A stretch of 12,023 bases of DNA. It comes from Bryobacteraceae bacterium (lineage in GTDB: Bacteria > Acidobacteriota > Terriglobia > Bryobacterales > Bryobacteraceae). The position numbers and the translations under genes are program-made. Under the pieces are notes generated by a model, which worked only from the letters and a program-made list of their open reading frames with translations, searched no databases and was not told the DNA's origin. How positions within the stretch are numbered: position 1 is the stretch's first letter; every line of letters begins with the position of its first letter. Location: the NCBI GenBank assembly GCA_030039005.1, contig JASHQT010000185.1, forward strand, positions 1 through 12,023, read 5' to 3'. Shown here in pieces: positions 1-7,641 of this stretch.

Positions 1-204
1 CCAGCCGATCACAAATGAGGCCGCTGGATGGGCGGCCAAACAGCCATACTTGCGCGAACTGCTCACGGTATCGAAAACGATCTCCAGCTCCGCAGTTACG
101 CCGATGCCAACCAGTGCCGACCGCGGCGCGCCGTCCGGAGAAAGATAGCCGAGCACGCCCAGCTTCTGGGCCGCCATGAATTGATAGACATCCGCGAGAG
201 TCAT
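1..204 (-). CDS. Pyridoxamine 5'-phosphate oxidase-like flavin-binding protein, N-terminal part
   Basis: The first 68 codons of a gene that continues beyond base 1. The protein opens MTLADVYQFMAAQKLGVLGY, followed by a short turn (SPDGAPRSA) and a strand pair ending in a Lys-containing SSSRKYG segment. This is the usual start of the split-barrel PNPOx-like FMN-binding fold: a helix, then strands reporting on 'progress through a small-molecule flavin site'. The ATG at 204-202 overlaps the rsmE stop as ATGA, so the two are probably translated in succession from one mRNA. The substrate cannot be predicted: this superfamily includes oxidases, F420- or heme-binding proteins and general stress proteins, and the distinguishing C-terminal half is missing. 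Fold assignment is by eye from the visible N-terminus; the start and frame are secure. Confidence 0.68.
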   Translation of the reverse strand, partial: MTLADVYQFMAAQKLGVLGYLSPDGAPRSALVGIGVTAELEIVFDTVSSSRKYGCLAAHPAASFVIGW

Positions 205-929
205 CGGGAAGGGCCCTCCCAAGCTGCGTTGACGATGGCTAGAGCCGCGATGGCTGCTGTTTCCGCGCGCAGGATGTCGCGGCCGAGCGAAACGGGATGC
301 CACCCGGAAAGCGAAATCCGCTCGCGCTCGCGGTCCGTCCAACCGCCTTCCGGTCCCACCAGGATCGCTACCCGTGCGCCCTCCGGACGCCCGGCCGGCA
401 GGAGGGAAAGGAAGGCTGGCGCCTGGACTTCTTCGAGGGCGAAACGGTAATCGCTTTCAAGTTGGAGCGCTTCGCCCAAATTCATGGGTTCGGCGATCTC
501 CGGCAAATGCGCGCGGCGCGATTGTTCGCTCGCCTCACGCGCAATTCGGTTCCACCGGGGCAGCCGTCTGCGCGCGGCCCTCTCCAGCCCTTTCTCGCTG
601 CGGTCGGCTTGGACGGGCACAATTCTCGCGGCGCCCAGTTCCGTGGCTTTCTCGATCATCCATTCCAGCCGCTCGAAGCGGATCAGGGAAGCCAGGAGTG
701 CCGTGCGCACCCGCGGCTCGGGCGCCGCTACGGTCTCGCGAACGCAAAACGACACCAGATCCTTGCGTGCGCTGTCCACTTCAGCCAGATAGACGGCGCG
801 ATTATCGGAGATCTCGAACTGTTGCCCGGGTTCGACGCGCAGCACGCGGGTCAGGTGATAAGCGTCGGGGCCGGTGATGCGTGCCCGCCCCGACTGGACG
901 GCATCGACGAAGAAACGGCGGCGGGCCAT
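201..929 (-). CDS. rsmE: 16S rRNA (uracil(1498)-N(3))-methyltransferase RsmE
   Basis: SPOUT-class enzyme that methylates N3 of U1498 of 16S rRNA using S-adenosylmethionine, acting on the assembled 30S subunit. From the ATG at 929 the protein is 242 residues, essentially the length of E. coli RsmE (243). The N-terminal PUA-like domain begins MARRRFFVDA with YHLTRVLRV near residues 24-32. Family motifs follow: EKATELGA (93-100), EASEQSRR (132-139), and the trefoil-knot cofactor site GPEGGWT (192-198) plus LGRDILRAETA (215-225). An in-frame ATG at 980 would add 17 residues (SSVANAVG-like) with no counterpart in the family, so 929 is preferred, although neither start has a strong Shine-Dalgarno. 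The gene is followed by the flavin-binding gene with a 4-base overlap and is divergent from the histidine kinase. Confidence 0.95.
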   Translation of the reverse strand: MARRRFFVDAVQSGRARITGPDAYHLTRVLRVEPGQQFEISDNRAVYLAEVDSARKDLVSFCVRETVAAPEPRVRTALLASLIRFERLEWMIEKATELGAARIVPVQADRSEKGLERAARRRLPRWNRIAREASEQSRRAHLPEIAEPMNLGEALQLESDYRFALEEVQAPAFLSLLPAGRPEGARVAILVGPEGGWTDRERERISLSGWHPVSLGRDILRAETAAIAALAIVNAAWEGPSR

Positions 930-1036
930 AACGATTACTGTACGCCCGTCCGAACCGACTGCATTTGCTACGCTGCTCATTAGGACCGAAACAATCTTGG
1001 GAGCATCCGGCGAGAGAGACTCCCGCGGAGTGAAGT

Positions 1037-2842
1037 TTGCAGCGAATTCGAAGACAGGACAGGTGGTATCTTGCCGGCGCGTTGCTGATCCTGTTGGCGG
1101 TGACGTTTCTGTCCTACCAGGATTGGTCCGCGTTCCAGCGCAGCGCGCCGCTGGTGCAGCACAATCGCCAATTGCTCCAGCAGGTGGAGGACACCATGTC
1201 TTCCATCCGCGATGCCGAAAGCGGCCAGCGCGGATTCCTGCTGACCGGCGATCCGGAATATCTGGACGCGTACCAGGCGGCGGTAAACGCTCTACCGGGG
1301 GAGCTCAGGACGCTGCGCGCCGCCGTCGCCAATGAACCAGCTCTGCGAACGCGCGTCGAGACGCTGAGCAGTCTGATCTCGGAAAAGCTCAGCGAACTGA
1401 AAGAAACCGTGGCGTTGCGCCAGACCGAGGGATTCAAAACCGCGCTCGAGGTAGTCCAGTCCAACCGCGGCAAACACGCCATGGACGACCTTCTCAAAAT
1501 CGGGGTCGATACTCAGAACGAGGTTTACAACATCCTGCTCCGGGGCATCCGGGAGCGTCAGCAACAAGCCACCAGAACGCGCGTGACGGCCACGCTGGGC
1601 GCGGCGGTCCTATTCGTTTTCCTGCTGCTTGCGACTTTTCAAATCACCCGCGCCGCCGCCGAACGCGACCGTCTGATCGTGGACCTGGCCACGGCGAACG
1701 AGCGCACCACGGCCAGCCGCGATTTGCTACACACGACGTTGACCAGCATCGCCGAAGCCGTGGTCACCACGGACGAATCCGGTCGCGTCACTTTCCTAAA
1801 CGGCGTCGCCGAGGGCCTCACCGGGTGGACGCAGGCCGAGGCGCACGGCGCGCGGCTGGAAGACCTCTTTAGGGTGATCGAGGAGGAGAGCCGCCGGCCG
1901 GCGCAGAATCCCATCGCGCTGGTCTTGCGCGGCGATCCGCCGGGGCCGCGGGAAAATCAATTTTTGCTGGTTTCGCGCGAGGGAGTGGAAAGGCCGGTGG
2001 CGAGCAGCATGGCGCCGATCCGCAACGCACAGGGCCGTGTGATTGGCGCTGTCCTGGTTTTTCGCGACGTCACCGCGCGGCGCGAAGCGGAAGCCCAGCT
2101 GCGCGGCTTGAACCGTGACTTGAAACAAATCAACGAAGATCTGCAGCAGTTCTCTTACGCCGCATCGCACGACTTGAAGGAGCCGCTGCGTACCGTCACC
2201 AACTATCTTCAGCTCATCCGCCTCAGGTTTTCGGGAAAGGTTCTGGATTCCGAGGCGGCCAAGCTCTTCGACATCGCCGTGGGCGGGGCGCAGCGCATGC
2301 ACGCGCTGGTGGAGGCGCTGCTCGAGTATTCGCGGACTGGAGAGGTGCACGAAGGGACCTTGCAACTCCTCCCCGCCGATCGGATCGTGCACGATGCGGC
2401 CGGCAACCTGCAAAGCTCTATTTCTGAATGCGGCGCCGAGATCGTAGTGGGCCAACTGCCCATCGTGCGGGGGAATCCGCTGCACCTCACGCAGCTCTTC
2501 GAAAACCTGATCGGCAATGCTCTAAAATACCGGTCCGAACAAACGCCACGCGTCACAGTGAACGCGGAGGAGGCCGGGCCGGAGTGGATTTTTTCGGTCC
2601 AAGACAATGGCATTGGCATCGCGCGCGAATACCAGGCGCAGATCTTCGGCATCTTCAAACGGCTGCACGGCGATGAATATCCTGGCACCGGCATCGGCCT
2701 GGCCACCTGCAAGAAGATCGTGGAGCGCCACGGAGGAACCATCTGGGTGGAGTCCGAGGCTGGCCAGGGCGCGAAGTTTTGCTTCACGCTGCCGAAAACG
2801 GCGGCACATGCCAAGGCGGTGCGGCACGGCGATCGCGCCTGA
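1037..2842 (+). CDS. Membrane sensor histidine kinase (CHASE3-PAS-HisKA-HATPase)
   Basis: A 601-residue hybrid-free sensor kinase. Membrane segment 1 lies at about residues 11-27 and segment 2 at about 184-204. Between them sits a periplasmic CHASE3-type helical sensor with the signature RDAESGQRGFLLTGDPEYL (58-76). A PAS domain spans roughly 225-345. The H-box SYAASHDLKEPLRTV carries the phosphoacceptor His378. The ATP-binding domain has the N-box ENLIGNALKY (489-498), G1 DNGIGI (523-528) and G2 GTGIGL (550-555). No receiver or output domain is fused and no response regulator gene lies in the window, so its partner is encoded elsewhere. The start is TTG at 1037: an in-frame TGA lies at 1031 and a GGAG at 1027-1030 is six bases upstream, so no longer reading is possible. 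The H-box style (HDLKEP) resembles bacteriophytochrome-related kinases. The sensed signal is unknown. Confidence 0.95.
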   Translation: MQRIRRQDRWYLAGALLILLAVTFLSYQDWSAFQRSAPLVQHNRQLLQQVEDTMSSIRDAESGQRGFLLTGDPEYLDAYQAAVNALPGELRTLRAAVANEPALRTRVETLSSLISEKLSELKETVALRQTEGFKTALEVVQSNRGKHAMDDLLKIGVDTQNEVYNILLRGIRERQQQATRTRVTATLGAAVLFVFLLLATFQITRAAAERDRLIVDLATANERTTASRDLLHTTLTSIAEAVVTTDESGRVTFLNGVAEGLTGWTQAEAHGARLEDLFRVIEEESRRPAQNPIALVLRGDPPGPRENQFLLVSREGVERPVASSMAPIRNAQGRVIGAVLVFRDVTARREAEAQLRGLNRDLKQINEDLQQFSYAASHDLKEPLRTVTNYLQLIRLRFSGKVLDSEAAKLFDIAVGGAQRMHALVEALLEYSRTGEVHEGTLQLLPADRIVHDAAGNLQSSISECGAEIVVGQLPIVRGNPLHLTQLFENLIGNALKYRSEQTPRVTVNAEEAGPEWIFSVQDNGIGIAREYQAQIFGIFKRLHGDEYPGTGIGLATCKKIVERHGGTIWVESEAGQGAKFCFTLPKTAAHAKAVRHGDRA

Positions 2843-2880
2843 AGCCGGCGAGCCCCTCCGTCATAAAACGATGCTTCATA

Positions 2881-2910
2881 ATAAGTCTGAACCACATAAG
2901 TTTGAATCAT
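2881..2910 (+). repeat. 15-bp imperfect tandem duplication at the ruvA start
   Basis: ATAAGTCTGAACCAC (2881-2895) is followed directly by ATAAGTTTGAATCAT (2896-2910); 12 of 15 bases match and all three differences are C/T. The second copy supplies the first two bases of the ruvA ATG (2909). The AT-rich block also contains CATAAT (2877-2882), a possible -10 element without a recognisable -35. There is no Shine-Dalgarno in front of ruvA. Confidence 0.6.
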
Positions 2911-3514
2911 GATCGCCTTCCTGCGCGGTAAGCTGCTCGAGAAACATCCCAATCAGGTGATCGTCGAAACCGGCGGCGTCGGCTACGACGTCATGATTCC
3001 GATCTCCACGTTCTCGGCGCTGCCCGACGCGGGTTCCGAGGTGGCGTTGCGCATCTATACGCATGTGCGGGAAGACGCCATCGCCCTGTTCGGTTTTCTG
3101 ACCCAGCAAGAGAAGGCGCTGTTTGAAAAATTGATCTCGGTGAGCGGCATTGGGCCGTCGCTCGCGGTCAAGGTGCTCTCCGGACTCGCCACCGCGGCCA
3201 TCGTTGATGCCATTCGCGCGGGGCACGTCGAGCACCTGGTGCGCATTCCCGGCGTCGGTAAGAAGACTGCCGAACGCATGGTTCTGGAGTTGAAAGACAA
3301 GCTGGATGGCATCGGTTCCGGCGTGGTGAGGGCGGGCGTTGCCGTGAAAACCGAGCCGCCGCTAGGAGATATCGAACAGGACGTGCTTTCGGCGTTGCTG
3401 AACCTGGGGTGCCAGCGCCCCGCCGCCGAAGCCGCTGTGAGAAAAGCCAAGAGCGCCGAGCCAGAATCCGCGTTCGAGCCGATGTTTCGCAAAGCGCTGG
3501 AGCTGGTGCGATAA
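2909..3514 (+). CDS. ruvA: Holliday junction branch migration complex subunit RuvA
   Basis: RuvA tetramers bind the four-way DNA junction and load the RuvB motor. The 201-residue product matches the family length (E. coli 203). It opens MIAFLRGKLLEKHPNQVIVE (the OB-fold domain). The acidic pin region THVREDAIALFGF (51-63) keeps Glu55 and Asp56. Two helix-hairpin-helix motifs follow, SVSGIGPSLAVKVL (77-90) and RIPGVGKKTAERMV (112-125). A proline-containing linker leads to the C-terminal RuvB-contacting domain (about 155-201). The stop TAA (3512-3514) abuts the ruvB ATG with no gap, so ruvAB is one transcriptional unit with coupled translation. The start is the only reasonable ATG, but it lacks a visible Shine-Dalgarno and sits in a 15-bp tandem duplication. 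Confidence 0.97.
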   Translation: MIAFLRGKLLEKHPNQVIVETGGVGYDVMIPISTFSALPDAGSEVALRIYTHVREDAIALFGFLTQQEKALFEKLISVSGIGPSLAVKVLSGLATAAIVDAIRAGHVEHLVRIPGVGKKTAERMVLELKDKLDGIGSGVVRAGVAVKTEPPLGDIEQDVLSALLNLGCQRPAAEAAVRKAKSAEPESAFEPMFRKALELVR

Positions 3515-4531
<1,017 letters not shown>

Positions 4532-4543
<12 letters not shown>

Positions 4544-4564
4544 GGACTAGCCTGTTTTGAAGAC
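4532..4564 (+). repeat. 17-bp-period tandem duplication spanning ruvB stop and folK start
   Basis: AGCCTGTTTTGAGGAC (4532-4547) recurs as AGCCTGTTTTGAAGAC (4549-4564), 15 of 16 bases identical with one base between. Copy 1 contains the ruvB stop TGA (4541-4543) and a GAGG that serves as a Shine-Dalgarno. Copy 2 contains the TTG start of folK (4557-4559). Confidence 0.85.
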
Positions 4565-5045
4565 CGCATACCTGGCGCTTGGCTCGAACATCGGCGACCG
4601 CGACGCCAATTTGCGCGAGGCCGTGCAACGTTTGGAGACCGAAGATTTGCGCGTCACGCGCCGTTCGTCGCTCTATGAGACCGCGCCGCGGGAAATGCTG
4701 GATCAACCGTGGTTCTTAAACGCGGTGGTGGAGATCGAAACCAACCTGTTTCCGATGCAACTGCTGGGGCGGACCCGGAGAATTGAGAGCGAGATGGGCC
4801 GCCGCCGCGTCACGCCCAAAGGCCCGCGCAATATCGACATCGATATTTTGTTTTACGGGCGGTCCGTCATCGATACTGCCGGGCTTCAGGTTCCGCACTC
4901 TCGGATCGCGGAGCGCGCCTTCGTCCTTGAGCCGCTGGCCGAAGTCGCTCCCGATTTTCGCCATCCGATCACCGGAATGACCGCGCGAGAGATGCTGGCG
5001 GCGCTCGAGCCGCAAGGGGTCAGAAGATTGGCTATTGGCTTTTAG
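4557..5045 (+). CDS. folK: 2-amino-4-hydroxy-6-hydroxymethyldihydropteridine diphosphokinase
   Basis: Cytosolic folate-pathway enzyme that moves pyrophosphate from ATP to 6-hydroxymethyl-7,8-dihydropterin, giving the substrate of dihydropteroate synthase. The product is 162 residues. It opens MKTAYLALGSNIGDRDANLR, the family's diagnostic N-terminus, so the TTG at 4557 is the start. DQPWFLNAVVEIET (49-62) and PKGPRNIDIDILFYG (87-101) follow; the two Asp residues of DIDIL bind the magnesium ions. VPHSRIAERAFVLEPL (112-127) is the C-terminal signature. A GAGG at 4542-4545 lies 11 bases upstream. The last residues (LAIGF) and the TAG stop are encoded by a heptanucleotide repeat that appears to have replaced the original end. 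The gene is probably co-transcribed with ruvAB, with no functional link obvious. No folP or folB is nearby. Confidence 0.95.
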   Translation: MKTAYLALGSNIGDRDANLREAVQRLETEDLRVTRRSSLYETAPREMLDQPWFLNAVVEIETNLFPMQLLGRTRRIESEMGRRRVTPKGPRNIDIDILFYGRSVIDTAGLQVPHSRIAERAFVLEPLAEVAPDFRHPITGMTAREMLAALEPQGVRRLAIGF

Positions 5046-5061
5046 CCTTTAGCTGTTGGCC
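5027..5061 (+). repeat. Degenerate heptanucleotide tandem repeat between convergent genes
   Basis: Five consecutive 7-mers: ATTGGCT (5027), ATTGGCT (5034), TTTAGCC (5041), TTTAGCT (5048) and GTTGGCC (5055), consensus NTTRGCY. The block contains the folK stop TAG (5043-5045) and the stop TAA (5051-5049) of the minus-strand AlkD-like gene. GGCTTTTAGCC (5037-5047) can fold into a small hairpin. A related three-unit block lies on the other strand at 9269-9289. Confidence 0.75.
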
Positions 5062-5792
5062 GCGTGCGATCCCATCAGCCAGCGGCGATCTCGCTTGGTC
5101 ATTTTCTCGGCTGCGAGGCGCAGCACCAGGCGAGGTGCGTCTTTGCGGAAGGGATCCAAGAACTCCAAAACTTCGCGCGGTTTCTTGGGATAAGTTTCCT
5201 TGAGCAGCCAGCCGACGCCTTTGTGCACCATGTCGTCGGCATCCCGCAGCAATAAACCGGAAATGTGCAAGATTGTATCGGTCTGGCGGCCGCGCTTGGC
5301 TTCCTGAATGAACGAAACGGCCGCCGAGCGCCGCTTCCAGCGATTCTTCGAGCGCGTCCAGCGGGCCAGCCGGTCCGCCAATCCCGGCCGATTCTCGATG
5401 CAGGCGGCAATTAGCCACGTGGATACGCCGTCGCAGTGCGACCAGTTCGTGACATAGCGATCGAGCCAGCGCTCGAACATCGCAAACTCACGTTCACCGC
5501 AGGTCTTCGAAAATCTCCGGTAGAAGTGCGGCACCAGCGCGCCTTCTTCGAGCATGCCGCTGCGCCATAATTGATCGACGAAGCGGTCTCGCTGGGCAAC
5601 CGGCCACTGCTGGCACTCGCGATAGGCCAGCCGTGCGAGTTGGCGCACTTCGGGAGTTCGCACGCCGTAAGGCTTCACCGGCTCTTTGAAAAACCGGCGT
5701 ACGCCGTCGGCGAAATCGGGATCGGCGGCGGCCCTCAACCGCGCGCGCACGTCCTTGAGCAACGCGGTCGCTGTCATTCGCGGGGGCGTCAT
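5049..5792 (-). CDS. AlkD-like DNA alkylation repair glycosylase (HEAT-repeat fold)
   Basis: Member of the DNA alkylation repair family (AlkC/AlkD), all-helical HEAT-like proteins that excise N3- and N7-alkylpurines without flipping the base. From the ATG at 5792 the protein has 247 residues. Residues matching the Bacillus cereus AlkD lesion site are visible: NWSHCD gives Trp117 and Asp121 with the family's four-residue spacing (Trp109/Asp113 in B. cereus AlkD), RWKRRSAAVSF supplies the arginine (about 155), and HKGVGWLLKE gives Trp195. FFKEPVKPYGVRTPEVR near 34-50 is the typical first-repeat segment. The start at 5792 overlaps the lpxA stop as ATGA and has GAGGG about 11 bases upstream; a TTG at 5801 and an ATG at 5777 are less well spaced. 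It is translated behind lpxA. The stop lies in a heptamer repeat. Confidence 0.88.
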   Translation of the reverse strand: MTPPRMTATALLKDVRARLRAAADPDFADGVRRFFKEPVKPYGVRTPEVRQLARLAYRECQQWPVAQRDRFVDQLWRSGMLEEGALVPHFYRRFSKTCGEREFAMFERWLDRYVTNWSHCDGVSTWLIAACIENRPGLADRLARWTRSKNRWKRRSAAVSFIQEAKRGRQTDTILHISGLLLRDADDMVHKGVGWLLKETYPKKPREVLEFLDPFRKDAPRLVLRLAAEKMTKRDRRWLMGSHAANS

Positions 5793-5798
5793 TCGCGG
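5773..5798 (-). repeat. 15-bp-period duplication around the AlkD-like start
   Basis: The 11-mer GTCATTCGCGG occurs at 5773-5783 and again at 5788-5798. On the minus strand each copy carries an ATG, so the gene has two in-frame candidate starts (5792 and 5777) five codons apart. The upstream copy also provides the A of the lpxA/AlkD ATGA overlap. Confidence 0.6.
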
Positions 5799-6577
5799 CA
5801 AATCCCTCGTTCGCTGCGCCGGATGAAATCCACCAGTTGTCGCGTGTGCTCGCTCTCGATTTCGCGCTGGATGCGTTCCAGCGCGTCATCGAGTTTCAGC
5901 CCGGACCGATACAAGATCTTGTAGGCTTTTTTCAGCGCCGTAATTTCTTCCGGCGTGAATCCCGCGCGCTTGAGACCCACGACGTTCAGTCCATTCGGCC
6001 GCACGTTGAAATCCGTGTAAAGAAAAAACGGCGGGACATCCAGATTCACGCGCGAGTTGCCGCCGATCATCGCCAGCCGCCCGATCTTCGAATACTGATG
6101 AATCACCACGCCGCCGGAGATGAATGCCTGGTCCTCCACTTCCACGTGTCCGGCCACCAGCGCGCAGCTTGCGATCACCGTGTTGTTGCCGATTTTGCAA
6201 TTGTGCGCGATGTGCCCCGACGTCATGATGTAGTTGCCATCGCCGATTTCGGTGACGCTTTCCGGCTGCGTGCCGCGCGAGATCGTGTAGTGCTCGCGAA
6301 TGATGTTGTTGTTGCCGATGCGCAGATAGCTGCGCTGGCCGCTGAAGTTCTTATCCAGCGGATCGGTTCCCAGCACCGTACCGGCCGAAATCTCGTTGCC
6401 CTCGCCGAGCGTGGTCCAGCGCTTCACGTAGACGTAGGGCTCCAGCCGGCAATGCGCGCCGATCTCGACTTCTTGCTCAATGATGACGAACTCGCCGATT
6501 TGGGCGTGCGGACCGATGCGCGCGTCCGGATGCACGCGCGCCGTAGGGGCAACGCTGGCGGAAGGATCAACGGACAT
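5789..6577 (-). CDS. lpxA: Acyl-ACP--UDP-N-acetylglucosamine O-acyltransferase LpxA
   Basis: First step of lipid A synthesis: cytosolic transfer of a 3-hydroxyacyl chain from ACP to the 3-OH of UDP-GlcNAc. The 262 residues match E. coli LpxA (262) and residue numbering aligns without gaps over the core. The left-handed beta-helix hexapeptides begin near residue 8 (ASVAPTARVHPDARIGPHAQ). Catalytic His125 is in SGHIAHNCKIG, and His122, His144 (VAGHVEV) and His160 (VVIHQYSKIG) are conserved. At the acyl-chain ruler position 173 there is Gly (MIGGNS), as in the E. coli enzyme that selects C14; Met there gives C10 in Pseudomonas. The C-terminal helical part contains LKRAGFTPEEITALKKAYKI. The ATG at 6577 lacks a Shine-Dalgarno. 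The gene is divergent from lpxD and followed by the AlkD-like gene with a 4-base overlap; no fabZ or lpxB is adjacent. Confidence 0.97.
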   Translation of the reverse strand: MSVDPSASVAPTARVHPDARIGPHAQIGEFVIIEQEVEIGAHCRLEPYVYVKRWTTLGEGNEISAGTVLGTDPLDKNFSGQRSYLRIGNNNIIREHYTISRGTQPESVTEIGDGNYIMTSGHIAHNCKIGNNTVIASCALVAGHVEVEDQAFISGGVVIHQYSKIGRLAMIGGNSRVNLDVPPFFLYTDFNVRPNGLNVVGLKRAGFTPEEITALKKAYKILYRSGLKLDDALERIQREIESEHTRQLVDFIRRSERGICRE

Positions 6578-6605
6578 AAATTTGCGGCATAAATTTGTAT
6601 GATAC
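6575..6605. promoter_or_regulatory. Short AT-rich divergent lpxA/lpxD control region with 13-bp duplication
   Basis: Only 38 bases separate the lpxA ATG from the chosen lpxD GTG. CATAAATTTG occurs at 6575-6584 and again at 6588-6597 (13-bp period), the first copy overlapping the lpxA start. GTATGATAC (6597-6605) is a palindrome giving a -10-like hexamer on both strands: TATGAT (6598-6603, plus) and TATCAT (6604-6599, minus), each 5/6 to consensus. No convincing -35 is visible in either direction, so promoter function is inferred from position and base composition. Confidence 0.4.
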
Positions 6606-6615
6606 AGGGGTGCGA

Positions 6616-7641
6616 GTGGACGACATCGCGAAGCGCCTGAATGCCGCCTACGAAGGATCGGGCGACACAGACATCGCGGGCGCGGCGTCGCTGGAATCCG
6701 CGGGGCCGCGGGAAATTTCCTTCGTCGGCAATCGCAAGGCGGCCGCCGTGTCTGCGAGCTCCTCCGCCGGATGTCTGCTCGTGACCGCCGAATTTCCCAC
6801 AGGCCGCACGTTGATCCGCGTTACGGATCCGCGGGCAAGCTTCGCCGCGGTGATCGGTCTGCTTTATCCCCCAGCACCGATCAGGCCCGGCATTCATCCC
6901 ACCGCCGTCATTGCGCCCGATGCGAAGATCGCGCCGTCAGCGTCGATCGGGCCACACGTGACCGTGGGAGAACTGACGTGCATCGGCGAGCGTACGTCGA
7001 TCGGCGCAGGCTGCACGATCGGCGCGCAGGTGGAGCTCGGCGATGATTGCCTGCTGCACGCGCGCGTCACGATCTATGACAACGTCCGCATCGGGCATCG
7101 CGCGGTGCTGCACTCCGGTTGCGTGCTCGGCGCGGACGGCTTTGGCTTCGTCCGCGGACCGAATGGCTATCAAAAGTTCCCACAGATTGGAGGCGTGGAG
7201 ATCGGCGATGACGTCGAGATCGGCGCCAACTCCTGCGTGGACCGTGCCGCGCTCGGCGTCACGCGCATCGGCGACGGGGTCAAGCTCGACAACCTGGTCC
7301 ACATCGGACACAACTGCGATATCGGCAAACACGTCGTGATCGCGGCGCAGACCGGGCTCTCCGGCGGAGTCGTCGTAGAGGACTTCGCGGTCATCGGCGG
7401 GCAAGTGGGCATCGGCGACAAGGCGCGCATCGAAGCGGGCGCCGTGCTCGGCTCGGGCTGCGGCATTCTCACTTCGAAGATCGTGCGCAAAGGCCAGGTG
7501 GTGTGGGGCACTCCGGCGCGTCCGCTGAAGGAACACCTGGAGCAACTGGCGAACCTGGCACGGCTGCCGCGCATGCGCGAGCAAGTGGCGGAGATCGAGA
7601 AGCGAGTGAAAGAGCTGCGAGTAAAAGAGACTGAAGGGTGA
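6616..7641 (+). CDS. lpxD: UDP-3-O-(3-hydroxyacyl)glucosamine N-acyltransferase LpxD
   Basis: Third step of lipid A synthesis: N-acylation of UDP-3-O-acyl-glucosamine from hydroxyacyl-ACP. From the GTG at 6616 the product is 341 residues, the same as E. coli LpxD. The N-terminal uridine-binding domain starts MDDIAKRLNAAYEGSG with ASLESAGPREISFV (24-37). Left-handed beta-helix hexapeptides run from about residue 91 to 290. The acceptor-site GADGFGF is at 172-178 and the catalytic HIGHNCDIG (229-237) holds His232, equivalent to E. coli His239. A charged C-terminal helix ends the protein (about 303-338). AGGGG at 6606-6610 is five bases before the 6616 GTG, which decides against the upstream TTG at 6595 and the GTG at 6610. 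It is divergent from lpxA and its stop directly abuts the stop of the convergent DHp mini-gene. Confidence 0.96.
   Translation: MDDIAKRLNAAYEGSGDTDIAGAASLESAGPREISFVGNRKAAAVSASSSAGCLLVTAEFPTGRTLIRVTDPRASFAAVIGLLYPPAPIRPGIHPTAVIAPDAKIAPSASIGPHVTVGELTCIGERTSIGAGCTIGAQVELGDDCLLHARVTIYDNVRIGHRAVLHSGCVLGADGFGFVRGPNGYQKFPQIGGVEIGDDVEIGANSCVDRAALGVTRIGDGVKLDNLVHIGHNCDIGKHVVIAAQTGLSGGVVVEDFAVIGGQVGIGDKARIEAGAVLGSGCGILTSKIVRKGQVVWGTPARPLKEHLEQLANLARLPRMREQVAEIEKRVKELRVKETEG

Noticed and set aside
930..980. Longer rsmE start at 980
   Set aside because: The extra 17 residues have no match in the family and the 929 start gives 242 residues, the normal length. Kept only as an alternative.
297..983. Long plus-strand open frame of 228 codons
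   Set aside because: It is antisense to rsmE, whose motifs are unmistakable; composition (Arg/Gly/His-rich, no domains) is that of a GC-rich shadow frame.
2209..2952. 247-codon minus-strand frame
   Set aside because: Antisense to the histidine kinase C-terminus, with no recognisable domain.
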